The position numbers and the translations under genes were made by a program. A stretch of DNA of 59,379 nt, taken from Flavobacteriaceae bacterium (GTDB taxonomy: Bacteria > Bacteroidota > Bacteroidia > Flavobacteriales > Flavobacteriaceae). Of the stretch, positions 6,572-16,400 are shown piece by piece. The DNA lies in NCBI GenBank assembly GCA_002694465.1, contig NZMG01000024.1, forward strand, positions 1 through 59,379, in the 5' to 3' direction. The first letter of the stretch is position 1. Every line of letters begins with the position of its first letter. A model generated the notes under the pieces. It made no database searches, was not told the DNA's origin, and saw only the letters and a list, made by a program, of their open reading frames with translations.

Positions 6572-8380
6572 CTATTGGTGAATTATAATTAAATCAATAG
6601 GCTCATCATCGTCTCCTTTTATCACAGAAGTAGATTTCGATCCTTTATTATCATCTACCGATATTTTGATGGCTACAATTTCACCGACATCATTTCTTTT
6701 TACATTCTTGTAAGTAAAATCAATATTTTTTGAAGCTAATTCGGTTTTCATTTTTGAGAGTTCTGCGTCACTTGTGTTTTTATTAATTACAGCACTATCT
6801 TCTGATCCCGATATAACAGCCACGTTTCCGTTTGAGCCACCCCTGCTATTTGCAATAGAATAAGTCATAGCTCTTTTTCTATCGGCTAATTCTCTTCTTT
6901 CTTCATCTATAACGGCTATTTGCTTTTCTCTGCGTTCTTCCATTTTTACGCGACGTTTGTCTAGTTCTTTTCTTCGTTCTTTCATTTCTGCTCTACGTAC
7001 TTCCATTTCATCCTTTCGCACTTCCATTTCTTTTGTTCTTCGTTCCATACGCTCTATGCGGCGCTCTTCTGCACCTTCAGACCAAAATCCACTTTTACCT
7101 TCTTCGTCTATGTAAAAATGAAATTCTTCAATACCCTCATCATCATTAACTTGATAATTTCCATTTCTAGAGTCTGTGCTAGAGTAATTCATGGATAATG
7201 AAACTATCTCGTTGGCATCGTTTCTAACAACCGTGTAGCTAAGATCAATTCCGTATTTTTCTTTCAGCTCCTTTTTAATGGTTTCAAACTCTGCGTTGCT
7301 TGTGTTTTTTGTAATCTTAACACTGAATTTTTCTCGAATTTCTTTTTCTTCTTGGCTGTTCTTAATTTCAGGTTTTGAGGACGCTTCGGCTATAGAAGGA
7401 GTTTCGTTTTTCTGAGCTACATTTTCCTTTTTATCCGAATTTTCTGCCACAGGAATGGCATTTGTTGAAGGTTTTTCAACAGGCTCTTCTGCCACCGGAA
7501 TTGTTTTGTAAGTGACTATTTCTTTCACATTAAAACTCCATAAAAAGAGGGCTAATAATGGAAGGATAATTCCAATTTTTAAAACATTTACTTTTCTTGA
7601 ATTGCTTTTGTTTAACATAATGATTCGTTTATTGATGAATGATTGATAAAAATTATTGGTAAGTGCTGGAACGGTATAGGATGATGATGCCTTTACCAGT
7701 GCCAGTTGATATGCTTTTTTTGAAGAAATTTGTTGAACTGTTTCATTATCGGCAATAAATTCTAAATTCTCTTCGATACTATTTTTGAATAACCAAGCAA
7801 AAGGATTTATCCATTGAAAAATGAGGACCAAATTGGCCAATAGAATATCTGCTGAATGCCATTGATTTGCATGTACTTTTTCGTGCTTAATAATCATTTG
7901 TAATTCTTCATTTGTGTGAAGCGACGGATTATAAACAATATAATTAAAGAATGAAAAAGGGGCATGTTTTTGTACTGTTTTAATGTGGAAAACCCCATCC
8001 AATTTTTCAGTTTTACCCGAAATAAGAATACTTAGTAAAGAGTAAAGCTCCCTTATAAATCGATATACCATAAAAACAACCCCAACGCTATAAACTATCA
8101 TGAAAAAATCCCATAGGTTTATTGTAAAGGGTTCTGCTTGTTGTGGGGTTTGACTTAATGTAGAAATTCCAGTATTTAGAGCATGGGTCATCTCTGGAAC
8201 TTCAATAACAACAGTTTTTGTAAATTCAACTAAAGGTAAAATGATGGCAGTAGCAAGTCCAAAAAGTAAAAACTGTCTTTTTGCTCTAAATAAGGTGTCT
8301 TTTTGTAGCCATAGGAAATAGACAGCGTAAAACAATACCAAAACACCTCCCGACTTTATTATATAGGTAATGAGTTCCAT
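6572..8380 (-). CDS. M56-family (BlaR1-like) membrane metallopeptidase
   Basis: Probable membrane sensor protease that relieves repression by the adjacent BlaI-type regulator. The 602-residue protein has four hydrophobic segments (about 8-24, 36-52, 88-106, 268-284), and a zinc-protease HExxH site HEKVH at 166-170 with downstream acidic ENLEFIADNE (about 204-213). After the last membrane helix there is no penicillin-binding domain. Instead, two related modules at about 354-405 and 530-578 share TSxAExxxxKxEL, VxRND and EIV. They are separated by a highly charged Glu/Arg coiled coil at about 437-505. It starts one base after the BlaI stop, so the pair is an operon. The stimulus is unknown. Confidence 0.9.
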   Translation of the reverse strand: MELITYIIKSGGVLVLFYAVYFLWLQKDTLFRAKRQFLLFGLATAIILPLVEFTKTVVIEVPEMTHALNTGISTLSQTPQQAEPFTINLWDFFMIVYSVGVVFMVYRFIRELYSLLSILISGKTEKLDGVFHIKTVQKHAPFSFFNYIVYNPSLHTNEELQMIIKHEKVHANQWHSADILLANLVLIFQWINPFAWLFKNSIEENLEFIADNETVQQISSKKAYQLALVKASSSYTVPALTNNFYQSFINKRIIMLNKSNSRKVNVLKIGIILPLLALFLWSFNVKEIVTYKTIPVAEEPVEKPSTNAIPVAENSDKKENVAQKNETPSIAEASSKPEIKNSQEEKEIREKFSVKITKNTSNAEFETIKKELKEKYGIDLSYTVVRNDANEIVSLSMNYSSTDSRNGNYQVNDDEGIEEFHFYIDEEGKSGFWSEGAEERRIERMERRTKEMEVRKDEMEVRRAEMKERRKELDKRRVKMEERREKQIAVIDEERRELADRKRAMTYSIANSRGGSNGNVAVISGSEDSAVINKNTSDAELSKMKTELASKNIDFTYKNVKRNDVGEIVAIKISVDDNKGSKSTSVIKGDDDEPIDLIIIHQ

Positions 8381-8381
8381 A

Positions 8382-8738
8382 TTATTTTTTGTTTTCGATT
8401 AAATCCAAAATTTCTCGAAGTTCTTTGGCACTAATTTTCTCTTCTTTGGCAAAAAAGGAAACCATACTCTTATAATTATTATTGAAGTATCGTTTCATAG
8501 CTAAATTCATAAAACGCTTGGTGTATTCTTCTTTAGAGATAATGGGATAATATTGGTGGGTTTTTCCGTAGGCGGTATAAGAGACAAATCCCTTTTCTTC
8601 TAAATTCCTTACAATAGTCGAAATGGTATTGTAATGGTTTTCGTTAGGTAATACAGCAATAATCTCTTTCACAAAAGCTTTTTCTAGCTTCCATAGCGCT
8701 TGCATAACCTCTTCTTCTTTATTCGTTAATTGTTCCAT
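8382..8738 (-). CDS. BlaI/MecI/CopY family transcriptional repressor
   Basis: A 118-residue winged-helix repressor: LTNKEEEVMQALWKLEKAFVKEIIAVLP, then the recognition region YNTISTIVRNLEEKGFVSYTAYGKTHQYYPIISKEEY (about 36-72), and a C-terminal helical dimerisation part ending in ISAKELREILDLIENK. In the family, cleavage by the partner M56 protease inactivates the repressor. Here the M56 gene follows directly. Two operator-like palindromes lie 15-57 bases upstream of its start, suggesting autorepression. Confidence 0.95.
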   Translation of the reverse strand: MEQLTNKEEEVMQALWKLEKAFVKEIIAVLPNENHYNTISTIVRNLEEKGFVSYTAYGKTHQYYPIISKEEYTKRFMNLAMKRYFNNNYKSMVSFFAKEEKISAKELREILDLIENKK

Positions 8739-8752
8739 AAGTCAAACTTAAA

Positions 8753-8795
8753 ACTATTTTTTTAGTTGTACAACTATTTTTGTAGTTATATAACT
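8753..8795 (-). promoter_or_regulatory. Double operator upstream of the BlaI gene
   Basis: Two 12-base palindromes of form AGTT-N4-AACT lie at 8764-8775 and 8784-8795, centres 20 bases apart. An overlapping reading gives two ACTA-N6-TAGT dyads at 8753-8766 and 8773-8786, also 20 bases apart. The 20-base phasing places dimers on one face of the helix, as expected for BlaI/MecI operators. Which reading is the true site cannot be decided by eye. Confidence 0.65.
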
Positions 8796-8886
8796 TAAGT
8801 TTTAGTTAATTATTGTTTCAGTATAATTTTTTTCTGAAGATTCCATTCCTTTTTCATAATTGTTATCTTCGCACGGTATAAATATT

Positions 8887-9843
8887 ATGAGCATACTTTT
8901 CATTTTTTTAGGGCTTACCTTATTAGTCATAGGAGGAGAATTTTTAGTTAGATCCTCGGTAGCGCTTTCCTTTAAATTACACTTATCCAAAATGGTCATT
9001 GGACTTACGGTGGTTTCTTTTGCTACTTCGGCTCCAGAATTATTAGTGAGTTTAAATGCGGCATTGTCTGGGTTTAGTGATATCTCGTTAGGAAATGTAA
9101 TAGGAAGTAATATTGCAAATATTGGATTGGTCTTGGGAATTACTGCGGTAATAGGACCGCTTGCCATAGATAAGGATTTCTATAAGCTCAATTGGCCTAT
9201 TATGATGTTTATTTCCTTAGCGCTTTATGGCTTACTTACATCTGGAAATGAATTATCCCGAATGGAGGGTGGGGGGTTAATTGCTCTTTTAGTAATATAC
9301 CTTTGGATGCTTATCTCAAGAGCTAGAAAAACAAGGGGTAAAAAGACTGAAGTTTTGGAGGAGGTAAATGAATCACTAGCCATGGTTTCCAATTTCAAAA
9401 TTGCTATTTGGTTGCTTATTGGAGGAGTATCTCTTTGGGGAGGAAGTGAGCTATTGGTTAAAGGAGCAGTAGATTTGGCAACAGCCATGGGAGTAAGTGA
9501 AAGAGTCATAGCCGTTACCATGATTGCTGTAGGGACAAGTGTTCCAGAATTGGCAGCTTCGGTGATTGCTGCCTTGAAAAAAGAAAAGGCAATTTCTTTA
9601 GGGAATTTAATTGGCTCAAACATATTTAATATCGCTTGTGTATTGGGTATTACTTCGTTAATTCAGCCCATTGCGGTTAAAAGCCCAGAAGTTCTTACCA
9701 ATGATATTTTTTGGATGCTGGGTTTTGCGGCTGTATTGATTCCTTTTGTCTTTCTTCCCAAGAGATTTGAAATTGGACGTTTAAAAGGTTTTGTTCTTGT
9801 TGTTGCCTACGCCATTTTTACAAGTATGGCATTTATAAATTAG
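8887..9843 (+). CDS. Calcium/sodium antiporter (CaCA family, YrbG-like)
   Basis: Inner membrane exchanger of the Ca2+/cation antiporter superfamily. The 318-residue protein has two homologous halves in inverted topology. Each has an alpha-repeat with the ion-binding signature: SFATSAPELLVS with GNVIGSNIANIGLVLG in the first half, and GTSVPELAASV with GNLIGSNIFNIACVLG in the second. About ten hydrophobic helices are visible. I use the ATG at 8887; the in-frame TTG at 8860 would add nine polar residues, and a TATCTTCG promoter-like element lies near 8865. It diverges from the BlaI operon, so the BlaI operators could also affect it. Confidence 0.94.
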   Translation: MSILFIFLGLTLLVIGGEFLVRSSVALSFKLHLSKMVIGLTVVSFATSAPELLVSLNAALSGFSDISLGNVIGSNIANIGLVLGITAVIGPLAIDKDFYKLNWPIMMFISLALYGLLTSGNELSRMEGGGLIALLVIYLWMLISRARKTRGKKTEVLEEVNESLAMVSNFKIAIWLLIGGVSLWGGSELLVKGAVDLATAMGVSERVIAVTMIAVGTSVPELAASVIAALKKEKAISLGNLIGSNIFNIACVLGITSLIQPIAVKSPEVLTNDIFWMLGFAAVLIPFVFLPKRFEIGRLKGFVLVVAYAIFTSMAFIN

Positions 9844-9853
9844 AGGGGTTATT

Positions 9854-9979
9854 TTCAATATTTTTATTGATTCAATATTTTTATTAACTTTTTTAGGGGG
9901 TGTGTTGATAAAAATATTATTTTTTAAATAAAAAAATTATAAAAAAACAGGGGGTATATTTAAAATAGATATATTTTTG
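9854..9979 (+). promoter_or_regulatory. Control region of glnA: repeated operator-like sites and -7 box
   Basis: CAATA-TTTT-TATTG at 9856-9869 is followed, 17 bases later, by a near copy within 9871-9885. An inverted relative lies at 9905-9918 (TTGATAAAAATATT). The sequence AGGGGGT occurs twice (near 9895 and 9950). TATTTTTG at 9972-9979 fits the -7 TAnnTTTG box, leaving a leader of about 35 bases before the glnA ATG. A nitrogen-responsive regulator is the natural guess, but none is identified here. Confidence 0.45.
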
Positions 9980-10020
9980 TGCCGTCTAATTCATTTTTTT
10001 AAATAAAAAAGCCTAAAAGT

Positions 10021-12207
10021 ATGTCTACCCTAAGATTTAAAGCAATAAGCGAAACCTTCAATCGTAAGCCTATTGAAGTTAAAGAACCAGCACGTCGTTC
10101 AGAAATATTTGGAAACAATGTTTTTAACGAGCAAGCCATGCGTCAATATCTTACCAAAGATTCATATAAAAGCGTGATGGATGCTGTTGTAAATGGTTCA
10201 AAAATAGACCGAACTGTAGCGGATCATGTTTCTACTGGAATGAAAGAATGGGCTATTAGCAAAGGGGCGACTCATTATACACACTGGTTTCAACCATTAA
10301 CCGGAGCTACTGCTGAAAAGCACGATGCTTTTTTTGAAACTATCGAAGGTGGAATGGCTATTGAAAAGTTTGGAGGAGGTCAATTAGTACAACAAGAACC
10401 AGATGCTTCAAGTTTTCCAAATGGCGGAATTAGAAATACGTTTGAAGCAAGAGGATATACCGCTTGGGATCCTACCTCACCAGCTTTTATTTATGGAACC
10501 ACGCTTTGTATTCCAACCGTTTTTGTGGCGTATACAGGAGAAGCGTTAGATAATAAAACACCGTTGCTACGCTCATTACAAGTAGTTGACAATGCTGCTA
10601 CTGCTGTAGCTAAATATTTCGATAAAAACGTAAGTAAAGTAGTTGCAACCCTTGGTTGGGAGCAAGAGTATTTTCTTATAGATAAGTCGTTAGCCGCTTC
10701 CAGACCAGATATTTCTTTAGCTGGTAGAACGCTTTTAGGACATTCTTCAGCAAAAGGTCAACAATTAGACGATCACTATTTTGGTTCTATTCCCACTAGG
10801 GTATTAAACTATATGCGTGACTTAGAAACCGAATGCATGCTATTAGGTATTCCTGTAAAAACGCGTCATAATGAAGTAGCCCCAAATCAGTTTGAATTGG
10901 CACCTATTTTTGAAGAAGCCAACCTCGCTGTGGATCACAATTCATTATTAATGGATGTGATGGATAAAGTGGCAGACAGACATAATTTTAAAGTGCTTTT
11001 CCACGAAAAACCTTTTGCAGGAATTAATGGAAGCGGAAAACATAACAACTGGTCTTTGGCAACAAGTACAGGAGTTAACTTACTGAGTCCTGGAAGTACT
11101 CCAATGAAAAACCTTCAGTTTTTAACCTTCTTTATCAATACTATAAAAGCGGTTAACGAATATGAAGAATTGCTTCGTGCATCTATTGCAAGTGCCAGTA
11201 ACGATCACCGATTAGGAGCAAACGAAGCACCTCCAGCGATTATTTCAGTGTTTATTGGTTCACAATTAACAGATGTATTGGACGAACTTGAAAAAGTAAC
11301 CAATGGAAAGCTTTCTCCAGAAGAAAAAACCGATCTTAAGTTAAATGTGGTTGGTAAAATTCCTGAAATTTTATTAGATAACACAGATCGTAACCGTACG
11401 TCGCCTTTTGCCTTTACAGGAAATAAATTTGAATTCCGTGCCGTAGGTTCTACAGCCAACTGTGCTAATCCAATGACGGTGCTTAATACCATTGTTGCAA
11501 GACAGTTAATCGACTTTAAAGAGGAGGTTGATGCGCTAATTGCAAAGAAGAAAATGAAGAAGGACGATGCTATTTTCAACGTATTGAGAGAATATATCAA
11601 ACAATCGAAGCGCATTCGTTTTGAAGGAGATGGTTATGGTGAGGCTTGGGAAAAAGAAGCTAAAAAGCGTGGTTTAAGTAATAATAAAACTACCCCAGAA
11701 GCACTTAAAGCACAAGTTTCAAAAAAGACTATTGATTTATACGAAGGCCTTGGGATTTTAAATAAAATTGAAATTGAGGCACGTCACGAAATTGAAGTAG
11801 AGGAATATGCGCTGCGTATCCAAATTGAAGGACGCGTCTTAGGGGATATTGCTAGAAATCACGTAATTCCAACAGCAATACGTTATCAAAATATTTTAAT
11901 TGAAAACGTACGTGGGTTAAAAGAAATCTATGGTGCGGGTTTCAAAAAATTGGCTTCAGAGCAAATGCAATTGATAGAGAGTATTAGCGAACATATTGCA
12001 AAAATCAACACCAATATTACCAATATGATTGAAGAGCGCAAAAAAGCTAACAAGATTGAAGATGGAGAAAAAAGAGCCTTTGCATATTGTGATAAAGTAA
12101 AACCTTTCTTTGAAGAAATTAGATATCACTGTGATAAACTTGAGTTATTGGTGGACGATGAAATTTGGCCATTGACCAAGTATAGAGAGTTATTATTTAC
12201 ACGATAA
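10021..12207 (+). CDS. glnA: Glutamine synthetase type III
   Basis: Makes glutamine from glutamate, ammonia and ATP. At 728 residues it is the large GSIII (GlnN) form common in Bacteroidota rather than the 450-residue GSI. Visible family markers are ATHYTHWFQPLTG near residue 80, EKFGGGQLVQQEPDASSFPNGG with metal-binding residues, TLGWEQEYFLID (about 215-226), RHNEVAPNQFELAPIFEEAN (about 282-301), the nucleotide-binding INGSGKHNNWSLAT (about 335-348), and NRTSPFAFTGNKFEFRAVGS (about 458-477). The long helical C-terminus is characteristic. It is monocistronic: its own promoter region is upstream and a terminator hairpin follows. Confidence 0.97.
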   Translation: MSTLRFKAISETFNRKPIEVKEPARRSEIFGNNVFNEQAMRQYLTKDSYKSVMDAVVNGSKIDRTVADHVSTGMKEWAISKGATHYTHWFQPLTGATAEKHDAFFETIEGGMAIEKFGGGQLVQQEPDASSFPNGGIRNTFEARGYTAWDPTSPAFIYGTTLCIPTVFVAYTGEALDNKTPLLRSLQVVDNAATAVAKYFDKNVSKVVATLGWEQEYFLIDKSLAASRPDISLAGRTLLGHSSAKGQQLDDHYFGSIPTRVLNYMRDLETECMLLGIPVKTRHNEVAPNQFELAPIFEEANLAVDHNSLLMDVMDKVADRHNFKVLFHEKPFAGINGSGKHNNWSLATSTGVNLLSPGSTPMKNLQFLTFFINTIKAVNEYEELLRASIASASNDHRLGANEAPPAIISVFIGSQLTDVLDELEKVTNGKLSPEEKTDLKLNVVGKIPEILLDNTDRNRTSPFAFTGNKFEFRAVGSTANCANPMTVLNTIVARQLIDFKEEVDALIAKKKMKKDDAIFNVLREYIKQSKRIRFEGDGYGEAWEKEAKKRGLSNNKTTPEALKAQVSKKTIDLYEGLGILNKIEIEARHEIEVEEYALRIQIEGRVLGDIARNHVIPTAIRYQNILIENVRGLKEIYGAGFKKLASEQMQLIESISEHIAKINTNITNMIEERKKANKIEDGEKRAFAYCDKVKPFFEEIRYHCDKLELLVDDEIWPLTKYRELLFTR

Positions 12208-12215
12208 AAATGAAC

Positions 12216-12260
12216 AGACCGCTGGTCTCTGAGCGAAGTCGAAGAGTAGCGGTCTTTTTT
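12216..12260 (+). terminator. glnA terminator with repeat-derived loop
   Basis: The stem AGACCGCT/AGCGGTCT (12216-12223 and 12248-12255) is followed by a run of T. The 24-base loop contains CTGAGCGAAGTCGAAGAG, which resembles the dispersed repeat seen at 22101-22186 and 58941-59170. The next gene ends at 12260 on the other strand, so the T run is also its 3' end. Confidence 0.75.
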
Positions 12261-13495
12261 TATTCTTTAATGACTTTTTGAATCACTGTTCCTTTCTCGG
12301 ATTCTATCTCCATAAATAGTAACCCTGCTGGCATCCCAAGTAATGAGATTTCACTAAAGTTTTGCGTAATTTCTTTAAGTTTAACACCCAAGACGTTGTA
12401 AATAGTAATCCTTTTAATCACATTAGAACTATCTATATTCAAAACTTCCTTTACAGGGTTGGGATATAGTTTTACAATATTAATGGCGTTTTCTTCAACA
12501 CTTAAATTACAATCTTCACTATAGACAGCAGTTTCATCCTTACACCAACCTTCTGCTTCACTGATACACTCTTGAGCATTTGCAAAATCAACATCATCTA
12601 CTTGAATACATTTTAAATTAGGATTTTCTGTTAGATTAACTGCATAAAAGCCTTCATTGTTATTATTATTGAGGTTTACTTGCTTTAAGTTATTATCTTC
12701 TAATATTAAAAAACTTAAACTTGAATTATTACTAATATCTATGCTTTGGATCATATTATGACTAGCATTAATTACATCAAGTAAAGAATTGTTTGATAAG
12801 TCTAATTCTGAAAGTTTATTTTCATTTCCATCTAAATAAACTAAATTTGGATTGAATGAAAGATCAATAGAGGGTATTGAATTATCTCTAAAATTCAATT
12901 CTTTAAGAAGAGGTTGATTACTAACATCTAGAGATGTAATTTGATTTCCAGCAACAAAAAGAAATTCTAATAGTGTGTTGTTAGTAATATCTATTTCAAG
13001 TAAATTCATAGAGCTTACATTTAAATACATAAGATTTACATTCTGTGAAACGTCAATCGAAGTAAAATTGTTTGAAACAAAATCAACATGCTCCAATGCT
13101 GTATTTTGAGATACATCTATGCTTTCAATAGTATTAAAACCACAACTCAAATAGGTTAGATTTACGTTTTGAGTAATATTTAACTCGGTCAATTCTTGAA
13201 ACTCTAAATTAAGGACTTCAAGTGCAGTGAATTCTTCAATTCCTATTACCGAAGTTATTCCAGATATTACGTTGGTTCGAAGCCTCAAAACACCAGCAGC
13301 TTCGCTTACTTGTATTTCTCCATCATTATTTAGGTCAACATCACTTTCATAAGTACCATCACCGTCAAAATCTGCACAAGGTAAATTTACTAGCATATCT
13401 TTAAAAACAGGGTCTGGAATAGTTACTATTTGAGCACTTAATGAACAAGAAACAAGAAGAAATAAAGTAAATATTAGGGACAATTTTTTCATCAT
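12260..13495 (-). CDS. Secreted leucine-rich-repeat protein with T9SS sorting domain
   Basis: A 411-residue exported protein. A signal peptide (MMKKLSLIFTLFLLVSCSLSAQ) precedes a short EF-hand-like DFDGDGTYESDVDLNNDGEI segment (about 42-61). Roughly ten bacteroidetes-type leucine-rich repeats of the form LxxLDVSxNxxLxxLxxxxNxIxSI follow (about 75-295). The last 75 residues are a type A T9SS sorting domain (VKLYPNPVKEVLNI ... ITIYNVLGVKLKEI ... GMPAGLLFMEI ... VIQKVIKE). The mature protein should be released or attached at the cell surface by the type IX system. Its start overlaps the stop of the upstream subtilase gene (ATGA), so both are made from one mRNA. The substrate or binding partner is unknown. 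Confidence 0.9.
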   Translation of the reverse strand: MMKKLSLIFTLFLLVSCSLSAQIVTIPDPVFKDMLVNLPCADFDGDGTYESDVDLNNDGEIQVSEAAGVLRLRTNVISGITSVIGIEEFTALEVLNLEFQELTELNITQNVNLTYLSCGFNTIESIDVSQNTALEHVDFVSNNFTSIDVSQNVNLMYLNVSSMNLLEIDITNNTLLEFLFVAGNQITSLDVSNQPLLKELNFRDNSIPSIDLSFNPNLVYLDGNENKLSELDLSNNSLLDVINASHNMIQSIDISNNSSLSFLILEDNNLKQVNLNNNNNEGFYAVNLTENPNLKCIQVDDVDFANAQECISEAEGWCKDETAVYSEDCNLSVEENAINIVKLYPNPVKEVLNIDSSNVIKRITIYNVLGVKLKEITQNFSEISLLGMPAGLLFMEIESEKGTVIQKVIKE

Positions 13496-16400
13496 TCAAT
13501 AATTATTGTTTTTGTTTCAATGGCTGTGCCATCACACACTAAAGTTACTAAATAAATTCCCGTTGCATAACTACTAACATCTATTTGGTGTTGCCCCACC
13601 TGTGTGTCTATAATATGATTAAAAGTATTACTAGTACTAACTTCTGTTAAAATAAGGTAGGCAGAGGTAGCATCCTCAGCAATATAATCTATGGTAATTT
13701 GCGTTTGGGCAGGATTTGGAGCAATAACACCTAACACAAATGGGTTTACCGTTACAGTTACATTATCATAATCCTTTACACCGTCACTGTTATTAATAAC
13801 CTCTAGAGTATATTGTTGTGTAAGTTCTGGGGAAACAGAGATATCCTGTCCTGTAAAAATTAGATTCCCTTGTGGGTCGTACCAATTATAGGTTGCAGGG
13901 GCTGTTATACTTTCTGCACTTAAAGTTACACTTTCATTTTTGTCAATTTGTTGATCATTGCCAGCATTGGCATCAAAGGTGGAAGATTCACCTTTTTTTA
14001 TAAGAAAAGTCTTTCCATAAACTATATCGTCTGTAGAAATGTCTCTTTGTATAAAATGATAGTAGTATTCTTTCTTATTGGTAAGTTCGTCTACAAGAAA
14101 ATTAAAAGTTAAAGTTATATTCCTTGTTTCACCTGGCTCAAGGGAAATATTATCAAATACTACTTCGTCATCAGTAACAAGAAACTTTTGTGAGTTTTCA
14201 GTTGCATTGGAGACCAGAGACCCATTATTACTCCAATTTTGGTAAAGTTCATTATCCATTTGTAAAGTAACCTCGGCTTCATCATATATAAGTTTTCCTA
14301 TTTCCTCCCAATCTACTCCAAATTCAAGGCTGTAACTTTTAGTAACAGAATCAAAATTAGTAATACTTATAGTTCCTGTCATTGGGGCAGGCCCAGGGGC
14401 AGGTTCTATTACTACAACATTTTTCCAAACAATATTATTGTTATTACGAGTGTTAGTCCAAACATCCCCATCTACCATAATTTCATTTGTCATGGGGTCA
14501 TCATTTGAGTCAATACGTGCTAAAAAACTAAATTCATTTGGGTCAGAATTCATGTATCCAACAAAATCATCTGGGTTTGGGACATCCCATGTAAAGAAAT
14601 AAAGCCCTTGTTCCCCAGGTTCTATCGACGAGAAAGTGTTGACTTGTCCATTGGGATTTCCTACTGGACCTCCAACAGGTATGGCATTATATGTAGTTGT
14701 GCCATCCCAATTTTCTGGCCAGGTATTGGTGTGTCCACCTGTTTTAGACCAATAGAGTTTTACATTTAGACTATTAATAGGTACTGTCTCATTACTTTTA
14801 TTAATTACTCTAACCAATACTGTTTCAGTACTTCCAGGCCCACTATATATTGGATTTCTATGTTCATAAAATTCATTGCCTGTATTTTCAGGAATCCATA
14901 TATCTGGGCTATTCCACAATACAAAATTGGCATGTTTTGTTACATTATCAGGCTCCACACCAAAATCTTTTAAGGAATTACGCATGTGCATGTCCAAAAC
15001 ACCAGAGGTGGTTTCAAATTCCTTTGCAGTTAACACACAGGCCGTAGCATTAGGAATACCAAAACCCATTTCATCATTTCTAGAGCCAATGCTTAAATCA
15101 CCTATAGCATATGGGATTGTACCTGATTTTTGAGCAGTCCTTCGCAATATGTTTCGAATAGCTTCACCTTTTAATTCTGGCTTGACCGTAAACATTAAAG
15201 CTGCTATACCAGCAACATGTGGAGCAGCTGCAGAGGTTTTTCCAAATAATCCATATACTGTTCCTCCTATATCTATCGACATTATTTCTTCTGCTGGAGC
15301 TACAATATCTAATAGCGGACCATAATTTGAGGAAGATTGTCTATTTCCACCTATAGTTGAGCCGCCGACAGCTAATATACTAGGATAATTTGCAGGCATA
15401 GCAATAGTATTGACCCCAAGATTACCACTGGGAGCTACTAAAATTACACCTTCTGCTATAGCATTATTGAATGCCATTTCTAAATTTTCAGATGGGGCTC
15501 CACCTCCTGTGAAAGACATATTTATTACTTTCGAGCCTCTCCCAAAAACCGCAACATTAATACCCGTTGCAACTGCTTCTTGATCAAAATTGTTAGCCAA
15601 GTCTGTTGCAACCCAAAAAAAGTTACAATCTGGTGCAATACCACCCATTCTTTGACCATTATGTAATGCACCTATAACACTAGAAACTAGTGTTCCGTGT
15701 TCTGGGTTTTGTGTAACTGTATAATAGAAATCTTCATCCATCCCTCCTGCTGGATCAATAACATCAGTTGCGTCTACAGGTAAATCAAGAATTCCATCAT
15801 CAACTCCAGTATCAATGATTGTAACTAATACTTGGGGGCCACCTGTTGTTTCTTCCCAAGCCCCACAGATATTAATATCTGCTAATTCATTGCCCGATTC
15901 ATTATTAAAGAGATTCCATTGCAATTCAGCATTGGGTTCATTATAACAAGTATCTAAACTACCAATAAAAATTGCGGGACTTGGTTGAGGGACTTCAGGA
16001 ATGCTAAAAAGACCTGTAAAACCTGGCTCTGCAGATGCAATATACCCTGATTCATAAAAATAAGCAGCTAATTCGAGAGTGGTATCTTGTGTAGTAGATG
16101 TAGTCTTAATTTTATACCAAAGTGGCATGTAGGGTATTGTGCCTTCAATTAACAAATTTTTGATTGTTACTAAATTGTTTAACTGTATGGTATCTGATAA
16201 TTGATTTAACCGAACATACAATTTATTATTTGTGCCAAACGTACTTCCATTATAAGTAAAATAGGGAAAAACGCCTTCTGTTTCAACTAAGTTTTTTAAG
16301 GAGTTTATTTTTTGTTCATATTCACTTTGGCTAGAAATATTATTACTAAACTGTAATTTGGCAATCTTTTCATTACCTATGTTTTTAAAAACGAAAGACT

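Noticed and set aside
14850..15133. Two plus-strand ORFs opposite the subtilase gene
   Set aside because: They are shadows of the minus-strand protease, which has its full catalytic triad and sorting domain.
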